From NCBI RefSeq assembly GCF_050589645.1, contig NZ_JBNGOQ010000004.1, positions 434,001 through 498,000 of the forward strand: DNA of 64,000 nucleotides. Direction: 5' to 3'. Source of the DNA: JBNGOQ01 sp050589645 (GTDB lineage: Bacteria; Bacteroidota; Bacteroidia; Flavobacteriales; Flavobacteriaceae). Numbering within the stretch: position 1 is the stretch's first letter; every line of letters begins with the position of its first letter. The notes beneath the pieces were generated by a model. The model searched no databases. It saw nothing but the letters and a program-made list of their open reading frames with translations, and was not told the origin of the DNA. The translations under genes were made by a program, and so were the position numbers. Positions 45,610 to 54,864 of this stretch are shown in pieces.

Positions 45610-47262
45610 ATGTTAGGAATTCTCTCTTTTTTGGGCTTCACCGCTTTGGTGGGGGTCATCGCCTATTTGGCTACACGAAAAACCGATGAAAACTCCTCCG
45701 ACGGTTATTTTTTGGGGGGAAGAAGCCTTACCGCAGGCGTAATAGCGGGATCCTTATTATTGACCAATCTATCCACGGAGCAAATTGTGGGCCTGAACGG
45801 AAATGCCTATTCCGAGGGGATATCGGTTATGGCTTGGGAAACCCTGGCGGCCATTGCCATGGTGGTCACCGCGGTTTTTCTTTTGCCCAGATATTTGAAG
45901 AGCGGCTTGACCACGGTGCCACAATTCCTTCAGGACCGTTATGATACTACCACCAAGACGATCACTTCGGCCTTGTTTCTTACGGGTTACGTGGTGGTGT
46001 TATTGCCCATAATATTGTATTCCGGTTCCCTGGCTATTAGTACCATGTTTGACGTACCTGGGTTGCTAGGGGTTTCCGACGGAGCCGCCTTAAAGATATG
46101 CGTCTGGGGTATTGGGATTATCGGTTCGATCTACGCCGTTTTTGGGGGGTTGAAGGCCGTGGCCGTGTCCGATAGCATCAATGCCATTGGCTTGTTACTC
46201 GGAGGAATCCTCATCCCCGTTTTCGGATTGATGGCAATCGGGGACGGAAGTCTTTTGGCCGGAATCGATACCTTATATGAAAGCAATCCCGAAAAGTTCA
46301 ATTCCATTGGCGGGACCACTGCTTCGGTTCCTTTTCACACCATTTTTACTGGAATGATGCTGGTGCAGTTGTTCTATTGGGGGACGAATCAGCAGATTAT
46401 TCAACGGGCCCTTGGCGCCAAAAATTTGAAGGAAGGACAAAAGGGATTGTTGTTGGGCTCCTTCATCAAAATTTTGGGGCCACTTATTGTGGTATTACCT
46501 GGGATTATAGCCTATCATATGTTCGAGGGAAATCTGGAGGTACCTGATCAGGCTTACCCAGCCTTGGTCAATGAGGTGTTACCAGATTATTTGATAGGTT
46601 TCTTTGCGGCCGTATTGTTTGGGGCTATCCTAAGTTCTTTTAACAGTGTTCTCAATAGTTCGGTCACCTTGTTCGGTATTGATATCTACAAACAGCACAT
46701 GAATCCGGAAGCACCGGAAAGGACCGTGGTAAAATATGGAAAAATGTTCGGGATCGTGCTGGCCCTTGCCGCGATGTTCATAGCCCCCCTTATCGCAAAC
46801 GCAGGTAGCTTGTTCGAGTATCTACAGGAAGTCAACGGCATCTATAGTATTCCCATATTGACCATCATTGTTGTAGGATATCTCACCAAAAAGGTGCCGG
46901 CCATAGCGGCCAAGATCGGCATCGTCTCCGGTTCGATCCTCTACATTATTAGCCAGTTCGGTTTGCAACCCTATTTTGTTGGAAGCGCTATGGAAAAAGC
47001 CGAAGCCGCCGGAATTACGGATGAGGCGGCACTAGCCCTTATCGAAGCGAAGGCGTACCCACATTTTTTGGATGTTATGGCCATTCTGTTTGTGATGAAT
47101 ATCCTTATCATGTTGGGCATCGGTCTAATAAAACCAAGGGAAATACCCTACGAACAACAGTATACGGAGCAAGTAGATATCTCGCCCTACAAATATGTGA
47201 AACAGGTAGGCATAGGAATCTGCGTTATCGTGATAGGCATCTATATCTATTTTGCACAGTAG
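45610..47262 (+). CDS. Na+/sugar symporter (SSS/SLC5 family)
   Basis: 550 residues with about 13-14 hydrophobic helices. The family start SSDGYFLGGRSLTAGVIAGSLLLTNLSTEQIVGLNG is followed by WGTNQQIIQRALGAKNLKEGQKG, the sugar-type (SGLT-like) signature in the middle loop. It takes up a sugar or related solute with Na+ across the inner membrane. The gene is convergent with xylA (116 bp), so xylose is the simplest guess for its substrate, but it has its own promoter. Glucose, myo-inositol or sialic-acid-type substrates cannot be excluded. Confidence 0.87.
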   Translation: MLGILSFLGFTALVGVIAYLATRKTDENSSDGYFLGGRSLTAGVIAGSLLLTNLSTEQIVGLNGNAYSEGISVMAWETLAAIAMVVTAVFLLPRYLKSGLTTVPQFLQDRYDTTTKTITSALFLTGYVVVLLPIILYSGSLAISTMFDVPGLLGVSDGAALKICVWGIGIIGSIYAVFGGLKAVAVSDSINAIGLLLGGILIPVFGLMAIGDGSLLAGIDTLYESNPEKFNSIGGTTASVPFHTIFTGMMLVQLFYWGTNQQIIQRALGAKNLKEGQKGLLLGSFIKILGPLIVVLPGIIAYHMFEGNLEVPDQAYPALVNEVLPDYLIGFFAAVLFGAILSSFNSVLNSSVTLFGIDIYKQHMNPEAPERTVVKYGKMFGIVLALAAMFIAPLIANAGSLFEYLQEVNGIYSIPILTIIVVGYLTKKVPAIAAKIGIVSGSILYIISQFGLQPYFVGSAMEKAEAAGITDEAALALIEAKAYPHFLDVMAILFVMNILIMLGIGLIKPREIPYEQQYTEQVDISPYKYVKQVGIGICVIVIGIYIYFAQ

Positions 47263-47378
47263 CGATACTTCATTCATAGTATAAGGTGTGCAAAATGCCT
47301 TGTGGTCCGTTCGAACGCCGGCCTGCCTAGGGTACGGCGCTCGATGTAACGGTTTACCTTTTTATCCCGAACCGTAGG

Positions 47379-48704
47379 TCAAATGTATTGATTGATGATA
47401 TTCTCGAACAATTCCTGCTTTCCGCTCTGTAGGCTTAACTCCCCATTTTCAAGGGCAATGTCGTAAAGAGCGCTTAAACTGAGTTTTCCCTGTTCAAAGT
47501 CTTTTCCCTTTCCGGAATCAAAGGAACTATATCGTTTTGCAATCAGTTCATCGTACGCAGACGAGGTGATGATCCGGTCTGCGATCAACAAGGCCCGTGC
47601 AAAAATATCTGCCCCGCCGATATGGGCGTGGAACACATCGTCCATATCCGTGGAATTCCTTCTGATCTTTGCGTCAAAATTGATGCCCCCACCACGCAGC
47701 CCTCCGGCCTTTAGAAAAATGAGCATGGCCTCGGTTACTTCGTTGATGTTGTTGGGAAATTGGTCGGTATCCCATCCGTTTTGGTAATCGCCCCGGTTGG
47801 CATCTACACTCCCGAGCATGCCGTGGGCGGCTGCAACGGCCATTTCATGTTGCATGGTATGGCTTGCCAGGGTGGCATGGTTCACTTCCAGATTAAGCTT
47901 AAAATCGTCCTGTAGTCCATATTGGTGCAGGAAGCCGATTACGGTGGCGGCATCAAAATCATATTGGTGTTTCATGGGCTCCATAGGCTTGGGCTCTATA
48001 AAAAAGGTTCCCTTGAATCCCTGGCTTCGGGCATAATCGCGAGCCAATCCCAGAAAGCGCCCCATATGGTCCAATTCCCTTTTCATATCGGTGTTTAGCA
48101 AGGACATATAGCCTTCACGTCCGCCCCAAAACACATAGTTTTCGCCCTCAAGGGCAATGGTGGCATCCATGGCCAGTTTTATCTGCCCACCAGCTCGGGC
48201 CAGCACATTAAAATCTGGATTTGTGGCCGCTCCGTTCATATACCTGGGATTTGAAAAACAGTTTGCGGTTCCCCACAACAGTTTTACCCCCGAGGCTGCT
48301 TTTTTCTCCGCAATAAAATCCACTATGGCCGATAGTCGTTTTTCGGATTCGCCTAAGGTGGTGCCTTCACGTATCAGGTCGAAATCGTGAAAGCAGAAAT
48401 AATCGAAGCCCATTTTTGTAATGAATTCAAAAGCGGCATCGGCCTTTTCCTTCGCGGCATCCATAGCATCAGTGGGCTGGTCCCAGGGAAAATTCTGGGT
48501 ACCCGGGCCAAAAGGGTCGGCCCCTACACCACAGAAGGTATGCCAATAGGCCACGGCAAACTTAAGATGTTCGCGCATGGTCTTTCCTGCTACGACGCGT
48601 TCGGAATCGTAGTATTTAAAGGCCAAGGGGTTGTCCGAATCCTTCCCCTCATATTTAATTTCCCCGATTCCCTTATAATATTCCTTATTTCCTATGAGTG
48701 CCAT
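47379..48704 (-). CDS. xylA: Xylose isomerase
   Basis: 441 residues that convert D-xylose to D-xylulose; the family also isomerises glucose to fructose, more slowly. The catalytic segment is FDYFCFHDFDLIREG. VFWGGREGYMSL and FIEPKPMEPMKHQYDFD hold the family signatures, and LEVNHATLASHTMQHE and GSVDANRGDYQNGWDTDQFP provide metal ligands. Length fits class II enzymes. It starts 1 bp after xylB stops, so the order is xylB-xylA. Both are co-directional with, and 76 bp downstream of, the sulfite dehydrogenase/cytochrome genes. Confidence 0.96.
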   Translation of the reverse strand: MALIGNKEYYKGIGEIKYEGKDSDNPLAFKYYDSERVVAGKTMREHLKFAVAYWHTFCGVGADPFGPGTQNFPWDQPTDAMDAAKEKADAAFEFITKMGFDYFCFHDFDLIREGTTLGESEKRLSAIVDFIAEKKAASGVKLLWGTANCFSNPRYMNGAATNPDFNVLARAGGQIKLAMDATIALEGENYVFWGGREGYMSLLNTDMKRELDHMGRFLGLARDYARSQGFKGTFFIEPKPMEPMKHQYDFDAATVIGFLHQYGLQDDFKLNLEVNHATLASHTMQHEMAVAAAHGMLGSVDANRGDYQNGWDTDQFPNNINEVTEAMLIFLKAGGLRGGGINFDAKIRRNSTDMDDVFHAHIGGADIFARALLIADRIITSSAYDELIAKRYSSFDSGKGKDFEQGKLSLSALYDIALENGELSLQSGKQELFENIINQYI

Positions 48705-48705
48705 T

Positions 48706-50190
48706 TTAGCTGTTTTTTAGTATTGATTCCAATTCGTTTTTCCATTTCCGATAGGCCGTATGGTACTCCGCTGCATCGTTTAGCGGTGTAAAACTCCTTA
48801 CGTAATCGTGCTGTGCAAGCTGTTCGCCGAAGCTTTTATAATCCCCTGCATGGAGTGTGCAGGCCCGGGCCGCTCCAATAGCACCGGTAGTATTATAAAT
48901 CTCTATGTCATGCCCTATAAGTGTGGCTATGGTGGAGGAGAAGATATCCGACCTAAAAAGATTATCGTTTCCCGCACGGATTACACGGGGTTCAATACCG
49001 TCAGATTTTAGGATTTCCGCACCATAGACAAATGAAAAGGCAATACCTTCCAGGGCCGCCCTACAGAGATGTGCCTTGTTATGGTTGTTTAGGTTAAGAT
49101 GGCCAATGCGCGTACCCAGGTTCCTGTTGTTGAGCATGCGTTCGGCCCCATTTCCAAATGGATGCAAGGTTACCCCATCTGAACCCACCGGCACTGAAGC
49201 GGCGAGCGTATTCATCTGATCATAACCGGAAACCTTCAAATTGTTCATGAGCCATCGGTATTGAATACCCGCACCATTGATACAGAGCAGTTTTCCAATG
49301 CGGGGGTTTTGGGCACTGTAATTCACATGGGCAAAATTATTCACTCGTTCGCTCTCCTTTACCGATAGGTTGTCCGTTACGGCATACATTACCCCTGATG
49401 TGCCCCCGGTGGCTGCAATTTCACCCGGTTGAAATATATTTAAGGACAGGGCGTTGTTGGGTTGGTCCCCAGCTCGGTATAGGATCGGGGTGCCAACGGC
49501 GAGTCCGGAGGCCATGGCCCCTTTTTTGGAAACCTGGGCCTGTACCGAAAAGGTCTTCACCAAGGGGGGCAACAACTTCCTGTGCAAGCCATAGTGTTCC
49601 AACAACCAACCTGCCGTGTCCTTGGTGCTAAAATCCCAGAAGATACCTTCCGAGAGCCCCGGTATAGTAGTAGCTATGTCGCCGCTGAGTTTATAGGCGA
49701 TATAATCGCCAGGCAGCATGCACCTATGAATTTTATCGAATATTTCGGGCTCGTTTTCCTTTACCCACTTCAGTTTTGAGGCAGTGAAGTTGGCCGGGGA
49801 ATTCAAAAGTTGCGCGGTACACTTTTCCGCACCCATTTCTTCAAAGGCCTTTTCTCCTATTTCCACGGCTCTGCTATCGCACCAAATAATGGAATCCCTA
49901 AGCGGTTTCCCTATGTTATCCACAAGTACCAGCCCGTGCATTTGATATGAAATCCCGATACCATGTATATCTTGGGATGCTATATTGTACCGTGATAGTA
50001 GGCTTTGGGTACCCCTGCAGACATGGATCCACCAATCCTCGGGGTCTTGCTCTGCCCAACCGTTTTTCACGGCCCTGATTTCCATCTCTTTTTTGGGCTC
50101 GGCCACCACGGCAACGGCCTTTCCAGAGTGTATCTCCACCAGGGCGGTCTTTACGGAAGAACTGCCAATATCATAACCAATAAAGTACAT
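48706..50190 (-). CDS. xylB: Xylulokinase
   Basis: 494 residues of the FGGY carbohydrate kinase family, phosphorylating D-xylulose at O5. The N-terminal phosphate loop is YDIGSSSVKTAL (5-16). The segment SYQMHGLVLVD and D-containing IIWCDSRA match xylulokinase. GEIAATGGTSGVMYAV and GIQYRWLMNNL belong to the C-terminal ATP domain. It precedes xylA by 1 bp. The upstream gap to the cytochrome c gene is 76 bp with no clear terminator, so read-through from the sulfo-operon is possible. Confidence 0.92.
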   Translation of the reverse strand: MYFIGYDIGSSSVKTALVEIHSGKAVAVVAEPKKEMEIRAVKNGWAEQDPEDWWIHVCRGTQSLLSRYNIASQDIHGIGISYQMHGLVLVDNIGKPLRDSIIWCDSRAVEIGEKAFEEMGAEKCTAQLLNSPANFTASKLKWVKENEPEIFDKIHRCMLPGDYIAYKLSGDIATTIPGLSEGIFWDFSTKDTAGWLLEHYGLHRKLLPPLVKTFSVQAQVSKKGAMASGLAVGTPILYRAGDQPNNALSLNIFQPGEIAATGGTSGVMYAVTDNLSVKESERVNNFAHVNYSAQNPRIGKLLCINGAGIQYRWLMNNLKVSGYDQMNTLAASVPVGSDGVTLHPFGNGAERMLNNRNLGTRIGHLNLNNHNKAHLCRAALEGIAFSFVYGAEILKSDGIEPRVIRAGNDNLFRSDIFSSTIATLIGHDIEIYNTTGAIGAARACTLHAGDYKSFGEQLAQHDYVRSFTPLNDAAEYHTAYRKWKNELESILKNS

Positions 50191-50266
50191 AGTAAGACCT
50201 TAAGAAAATAGATGAGTTAAGATATTGTTTTTATAGGTTAGCCGCAAAAAAACCGAAGGGTGAAAT

Positions 50267-50743
50267 TCACGGAAGCTGCAGTTCGTACCATTCAATTTCC
50301 CTTAAGTTTTCCCTTCTTCCTTTTTCCTCTGGAGCGTAGTAGGAGGCCAGATAGCTCACAATGATTTCCTCATTGTCGCCCAGATCCCATAAATTCTGGG
50401 TTTCCTGCATCCAGCGTATGGTGGACACCCAACCCTCTCGGGTCATTCTGTTTTGGGTTACCAGGGCGGCAGAGTGGCAATTGGTACAGTTCTGGATGAC
50501 CTGCACCAAGCCCTTGCCTTCCACAAAGCCCGTACTTAAGTGAATGCCATTCACAATCTCACCTTCCAGTTTGCTGGGTTCCTCTGTGACCAGTTGGTCA
50601 CTGGGGCCGTCAAAAACAGATAGGGAAGGATCGATCAATAGGTATATAAAACCAGCAGCCAGCAGGCCCAGACCACAAAAAAAGAGAATGAGGTAGCGGT
50701 AAACTGTTCTTACCTGTTTTCTAAACGTCTCTTCCTGGGACAT
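50267..50743 (-). CDS. Membrane-anchored monohaem cytochrome c (sulfite dehydrogenase electron acceptor)
   Basis: 158 residues. One N-terminal membrane helix (about 16-37) anchors a periplasmic domain. The haem motif C86-T-N-C89-H90 is followed by Met residues (MTREGW, MQETQNLW) that could be the sixth ligand. It starts 1 bp after the molybdenum sulfite oxidase gene stops, the same order as the SorA/SorB-type sulfite dehydrogenases of other bacteria, where the cytochrome passes electrons from sulfite to the respiratory chain. It differs from soluble SorB by its membrane anchor. Confidence 0.85.
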   Translation of the reverse strand: MSQEETFRKQVRTVYRYLILFFCGLGLLAAGFIYLLIDPSLSVFDGPSDQLVTEEPSKLEGEIVNGIHLSTGFVEGKGLVQVIQNCTNCHSAALVTQNRMTREGWVSTIRWMQETQNLWDLGDNEEIIVSYLASYYAPEEKGRRENLREIEWYELQLP

Positions 50744-50744
50744 G

Positions 50745-51968
50745 TTACACGACTTTAACAGCTATACGGTGACAGGCATTGTTAAGATAGCCCTTTGGAT
50801 TCCAACCTGGCAAGAGCATGGGTTGGCCGAGCCCGGCGGAATCTGTTGCCCGTGCCCAAATCTCATAGTATCCCTTTTTGGGGAAATCACTGATTTTGGC
50901 AGAAAAATGCTGCCATGCCAGTCGGTTTCGAGGGGCTTCAACAGTACAGGCCGTCCAGCTGGCCCCAAAGTCCAAGGAATATTCCATCGTGGATACCGAG
51001 AGCTCTCCGGCCCAAGCATGTCCACGAATGGGGAGTGTATCGCCCTTTTTGATGATCGCTCCGGTTTTTGGAAAGGTAATCAACGATTTCACCGGCATGG
51101 ACTCAATGATGCACATGTCCCCATCCGCAACTTTTTCCCCGGGCGCCACAGGTTCGCAGGGGACCCTATACGATGTCCCGGTCATTTTGGCACCGTCATG
51201 TACCTTGTTCCGGACACTGATCCGGTTGATCCATTTGCCGGAAGCAGAAGCCGGCCAACCGCCTGCGATGAGGCGTAAGGGATAGCCGTGCACAAGAGGT
51301 ATGTCCTTTCCGTTCATCTGAAAGGCCAGAAGGGTTTCTTCCTGTAGCGCCTTGGTTATGGGAACGCCGCGGGAAATAGCTTCTTTTTCCGGGTTGAGGC
51401 TGAGGTGCCTGTCCGTGGCATGGTATCCGATGTAGACCGCATCGGCCTTAATTCCGACATCCTGTAATACATCGCGCAATCGCACCCCGGTCCATTCCGC
51501 ACAGGAAACGGCGCCTACCGTCCATTGATTTCCCTTTGCAGGGGGATTAAATTCGCTGCGCCCATTGCCCCCACATTCCAGGGTGAGTTGATAGGTATAT
51601 TGTTTAAATTTTGATTTTAACTCCTGGAGTGCGTAGGACTTCTGTTGCTGAACGGACTCCCCGTCAAAGGTCAGTTTCCAGTTTTGTACATCGATGTTCT
51701 CGGGCACCAAGCCATTGTTCCTAATGAACATATATTTGTTGGGCGTCACTTTATCGTCCAATAGATGTGCCGTAGCCTCTATGTTCCATGGTTTGGTGTT
51801 GAGTACGGACATGCCGGTGTCCTTGCTGAACAATTTGAACGGATCTGGATCTTGCTGGGCCAATAGGCGATACCCGGATGGAAGGGTGTTTGCATAAACA
51901 ATGTCCGCACCTATCAGGGCGCTCAATGTGCCAAGGGTACCTTTTGTAATGAAATTTCTTCTATCCAT
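50745..51968 (-). CDS. Tat-exported molybdenum sulfite oxidase/dehydrogenase
   Basis: 407 residues. A twin-arginine signal (MDRRNFITKGTLGTLSALIGADIVYA) directs folded export. The molybdopterin domain holds the molybdenum-ligating Cys132 in LTLECGGNGR. It also has FIRNNG (81-86), AVSCAEWTGVRLRDVL and HGYPLRLIAGGWPASASGKWINRI. A C-terminal dimerisation domain (about 290-405) shows EYSLDFGASWTACTVE and YEIWARATDSAG. These are hallmarks of the SorA/sulfite oxidase family, which turns toxic sulfite into sulfate in the periplasm. It lies 6 bp downstream of the symporter and 1 bp before the cytochrome. In this setting it should deal with sulfite released by the monooxygenase. Confidence 0.9.
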   Translation of the reverse strand: MDRRNFITKGTLGTLSALIGADIVYANTLPSGYRLLAQQDPDPFKLFSKDTGMSVLNTKPWNIEATAHLLDDKVTPNKYMFIRNNGLVPENIDVQNWKLTFDGESVQQQKSYALQELKSKFKQYTYQLTLECGGNGRSEFNPPAKGNQWTVGAVSCAEWTGVRLRDVLQDVGIKADAVYIGYHATDRHLSLNPEKEAISRGVPITKALQEETLLAFQMNGKDIPLVHGYPLRLIAGGWPASASGKWINRISVRNKVHDGAKMTGTSYRVPCEPVAPGEKVADGDMCIIESMPVKSLITFPKTGAIIKKGDTLPIRGHAWAGELSVSTMEYSLDFGASWTACTVEAPRNRLAWQHFSAKISDFPKKGYYEIWARATDSAGLGQPMLLPGWNPKGYLNNACHRIAVKVV

Positions 51969-51974
51969 TGGCCG

Positions 51975-53519
51975 TCAATGAAAGATAATATGTAGAGCGA
52001 TCAAAGAAAGCAACATGCCTATTCCTGCCTTGCCAAGCATGGGGGAAGCGGGTTCGGGGCGCAGTTTGTCCTTTATAAAACCGCTTCTGGATCCCAGCCA
52101 TACCAGTGTAAACCCAATAAGGATAACCCACATGGCCCTGACCAGATAATTCATGTCCGGGAAGGCATAGATAAAGAAAAATTGTAGGGGAACGGTGGCC
52201 AAAAATCCAAAGAGGGCCACGCGGTGTTTTGGTGCTATTAGGAAGGCCGCTGCACTGATGAGCACTACGATACCACAATTTACAAAATAGCGTAGTTCAT
52301 TTAATGTATGGGTAAAGGCCGCACCGGTATCCTCAAATTTTATGATGAGAAGCACGATGCCAATGATGACCCCGGAAATGAACGATATTAAAATGGCCTT
52401 CTTTCCAGATTTTACAATTTGCCGGTCGGAAGCCGATTTGTTCACGTATACTTTATAAATATCTATGGACCAGAGCGTGGCCAAGGAGTTAAAAGTGGAA
52501 TCCACGGTACTCATCAGGGAAGCGAAAAGGGCACATAGAATAAGTCCTTTTAGACCCACTGGCAAATAGGTATTAACTAAATACGGGAAGGCAGAATCGG
52601 GATCGGCCAGCCCGCCATCCCCAAGGATACCCACAAGGGCAATACCCGGTAGTATGATAATAGCTGCCATAAAGTACTTCATCAATCCCCCTACCATCAA
52701 ACCGATCTGTACATCCTTAAGGCTTTTGGCCGCCAGGGAACGCTGCACTACCGATTGGTTGGCGCACCAATAGTTGATATTTAGCAGAAACGCCCCAAAA
52801 ACGTGGATCCAGGGCAATTTGGGGTGATCCGCAGGCAAGTGTAGGTGCATAAGATCTTCTGTCTTTACATAAAACTGTGACCAACCTCCGAGATGGTGAA
52901 CGGCTATGAACAATACTACAATTCCGCCCGATAGCAAAATGGCAAACTGGATCACATCGGTACGGACCACCGCCGCCAATCCTCCGAAATACGTATACGT
53001 GGCAGAAAATAGGCCCAAAAACACGATCAGGATGGCAATGCGTATGAGGCGATCTTCATGGATGAAGGACAAATAGTCCCCAAAAACAAGGTCTACGGAA
53101 TAGGCACCCCAGAACAAAGCCGCTCCTAGGGTAATTGTGGAAAACAACAGAATGTTGGAGGCCGAATACAATAGGGCGACCGTGTTGCCCAGTCTCGTTT
53201 TTATGAATTGGGTGATCGTAATGATTCGTTCCCTAAGATACATGGGGACAAAAATGAAAGCTGCCAGGAGGAGCCCTTGAATGGCATTGATTTCAAAATT
53301 GGCCTGTGCCAGTCCATAGAGATAGGCAGATCCCATAAAACCTAGAAATTGATACCCTTGGACGTTGGTGGCGATAGTGGAAAAGGCAATGGAGGGCCAT
53401 CGTAAATTCCGTGAGCTTAAAAAATATTCTTCGGTGGTTGCATCTTTTGAGGTCTTTCCGGTAATGGCGGTTACGAATACGATAACAAAGTACGCGCAAA
53501 CAATTAACAAATCGATCAT
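51975..53519 (-). CDS. Na+/solute symporter of the sulfosugar cluster (SSS/SLC5 family)
   Basis: 514 residues, about 13 helices. EEYFLSSRNLRWPSIAFSTIATNVQGYQFLGFMGSAY is the family start, and CANQSVVQRSLAAKSLKDVQIGL matches the sugar-type signature (compare WGTNQQIIQRALGAK in the symporter at 45610). It lies inside the cluster: 159 bp after the monooxygenase and 6 bp before the sulfite dehydrogenase. A good SD (AGAAGGAG) and the larger gap upstream suggest some independent expression. The proposed substrate is the sulfonated sugar or its glycoside, replacing the ABC importer of proteobacterial clusters. This is inference. Confidence 0.85.
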   Translation of the reverse strand: MIDLLIVCAYFVIVFVTAITGKTSKDATTEEYFLSSRNLRWPSIAFSTIATNVQGYQFLGFMGSAYLYGLAQANFEINAIQGLLLAAFIFVPMYLRERIITITQFIKTRLGNTVALLYSASNILLFSTITLGAALFWGAYSVDLVFGDYLSFIHEDRLIRIAILIVFLGLFSATYTYFGGLAAVVRTDVIQFAILLSGGIVVLFIAVHHLGGWSQFYVKTEDLMHLHLPADHPKLPWIHVFGAFLLNINYWCANQSVVQRSLAAKSLKDVQIGLMVGGLMKYFMAAIIILPGIALVGILGDGGLADPDSAFPYLVNTYLPVGLKGLILCALFASLMSTVDSTFNSLATLWSIDIYKVYVNKSASDRQIVKSGKKAILISFISGVIIGIVLLIIKFEDTGAAFTHTLNELRYFVNCGIVVLISAAAFLIAPKHRVALFGFLATVPLQFFFIYAFPDMNYLVRAMWVILIGFTLVWLGSRSGFIKDKLRPEPASPMLGKAGIGMLLSLIALHIIFH

Positions 53520-53678
53520 GAAGTATCTTATTAAAATTAGTTCATTGCTCCTTCTAACGACCTCCTAGAATAGGCAACGCACAAAATACCGTATAAAATC
53601 GTCATTACTTGGTTATTTGGTAGCTCGGTTGGTCATTATTATCCCTAATATAGGGTTTTGTTCATTAAAAAACAGGCT

Positions 53679-54836
53679 TTAAACCCGGATTCCCGCTGCC
53701 AAGGGTGTTAAAGGTTCTTCATCGGTAACCTTTCCTTGTGCAATGGGCATTGAAAAGGTTTTAAGCCTGGGTAAAACCAGCTTTGCGAAACGCTCGCATT
53801 CCTCTTTGTGCGGATAGCCCGAAAATATGAACGCACGTATCCCCATGTCCATATAACGGTTCAACTTTTCGACGATTTGATCCGGATTGCCAACCAGCGC
53901 GGCACCGCAACCGGAACGTCCTTTTCCGATGCCCGTCCACATATGATCCTCTACATAACCGTCATCTTCAGAAATTTCACGCATCACCGCTTGTCTGCTA
54001 ACACCGTACGATTTTGCGTCCAACGCGCGTTCCCTCATTTCTTTTCCCTGTTCAACACCCAATTTGGAAATGATACTATCCGCATAGGCCCTGGCTTCTT
54101 CCTCGGTTTCCCGGACAACAACGTGTACGCGTAGGCCAAAATCTACCTTACGTCCATACGAGGCGGCCTTGGCGCTCATGTTTTGCATCAAAGTCCTTAG
54201 GTTTCCCTCGGTTTCGGGCCACATCAAATAGACGTCACAGTGTTCGGCGCACAAATCCACTGCAGGAGGGGAGTAACCGCCAAAATACAGCAGGGGTCCA
54301 TTCTTCTGGTAGGATTTACCAGGTAGGGAAGGCAGTTTAAAGTTGTAAAACTGACCTTTATGGTCTATCTCGTCCTGTGTCCAGGTTTGTTTCAAAATTT
54401 CTATGACCTCCCTTGATCGTTGATATCGGTCGGCCGAAGAAAGATCTTCTCCCGGGAGGTTGGAGGATATAATATTAACGGTGAACCGGCCTTTAAGGAT
54501 ATGATCAATGGTTGCCAAGGTCCTCGCCAACATGGGCGGGTGCACTTCACCGCAACGCACGGCCGCCAATAGATTGATCTGTTTGGTCATGGGCGCTACC
54601 GCAGCGGCAAATGGTAAGGTATCCTGCCCTACCTGATAGGAAGAAGGACAGAGAATGTTCCTAAATCCGTTCCTATCTGCCGTTAAAAGAACGCCCGAAG
54701 CGTTTTCAAAGGTACTTTTATAGTCCGGATCACGTTCACCCAGATAACGGTCATCCCCGTTGCAGATGGGGGCAAACCAGGAGACTTCCGCACCCTCTAA
54801 ATGGGGAGATCTGATTTCTATTTTGTCTGTATCCAT
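53679..54836 (-). CDS. SsuD-like flavin-dependent sulfonate monooxygenase, candidate sulfoquinovose monooxygenase
   Basis: 385 residues of the bacterial luciferase-like group, closest by eye to alkanesulfonate monooxygenase SsuD. It keeps GRKVDFGLRVHVVVRETEEEA, with R236 and H238 matching SsuD R226/H228. It also keeps MWTGIGKGRSGCGAALVG (R307, SsuD R297) and FSGYPHKEECERF (Y341, SsuD Y331). The cysteine that SsuD has near residue 54 is not present. With FMNH2 and oxygen it would cleave a C-S bond, giving sulfite and an aldehyde. It lies 28 bp after the aldo-keto reductase gene and near an FMN reductase. The substrate is inferred from the neighbours; a linear sulfonate is the alternative. Confidence 0.85.
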   Translation of the reverse strand: MDTDKIEIRSPHLEGAEVSWFAPICNGDDRYLGERDPDYKSTFENASGVLLTADRNGFRNILCPSSYQVGQDTLPFAAAVAPMTKQINLLAAVRCGEVHPPMLARTLATIDHILKGRFTVNIISSNLPGEDLSSADRYQRSREVIEILKQTWTQDEIDHKGQFYNFKLPSLPGKSYQKNGPLLYFGGYSPPAVDLCAEHCDVYLMWPETEGNLRTLMQNMSAKAASYGRKVDFGLRVHVVVRETEEEARAYADSIISKLGVEQGKEMRERALDAKSYGVSRQAVMREISEDDGYVEDHMWTGIGKGRSGCGAALVGNPDQIVEKLNRYMDMGIRAFIFSGYPHKEECERFAKLVLPRLKTFSMPIAQGKVTDEEPLTPLAAGIRV

Positions 54837-54864
54837 AGTATGTAAAATTTATCGTATAAATGCA

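Noticed and set aside
53643..53655. CCCTA-ATA-TAGGG hairpin between the monooxygenase and the symporter
   Set aside because: The stem is only 5 bp, and on the coding strand it lacks a T-run, so it is not a convincing terminator. Read-through into the symporter remains likely.
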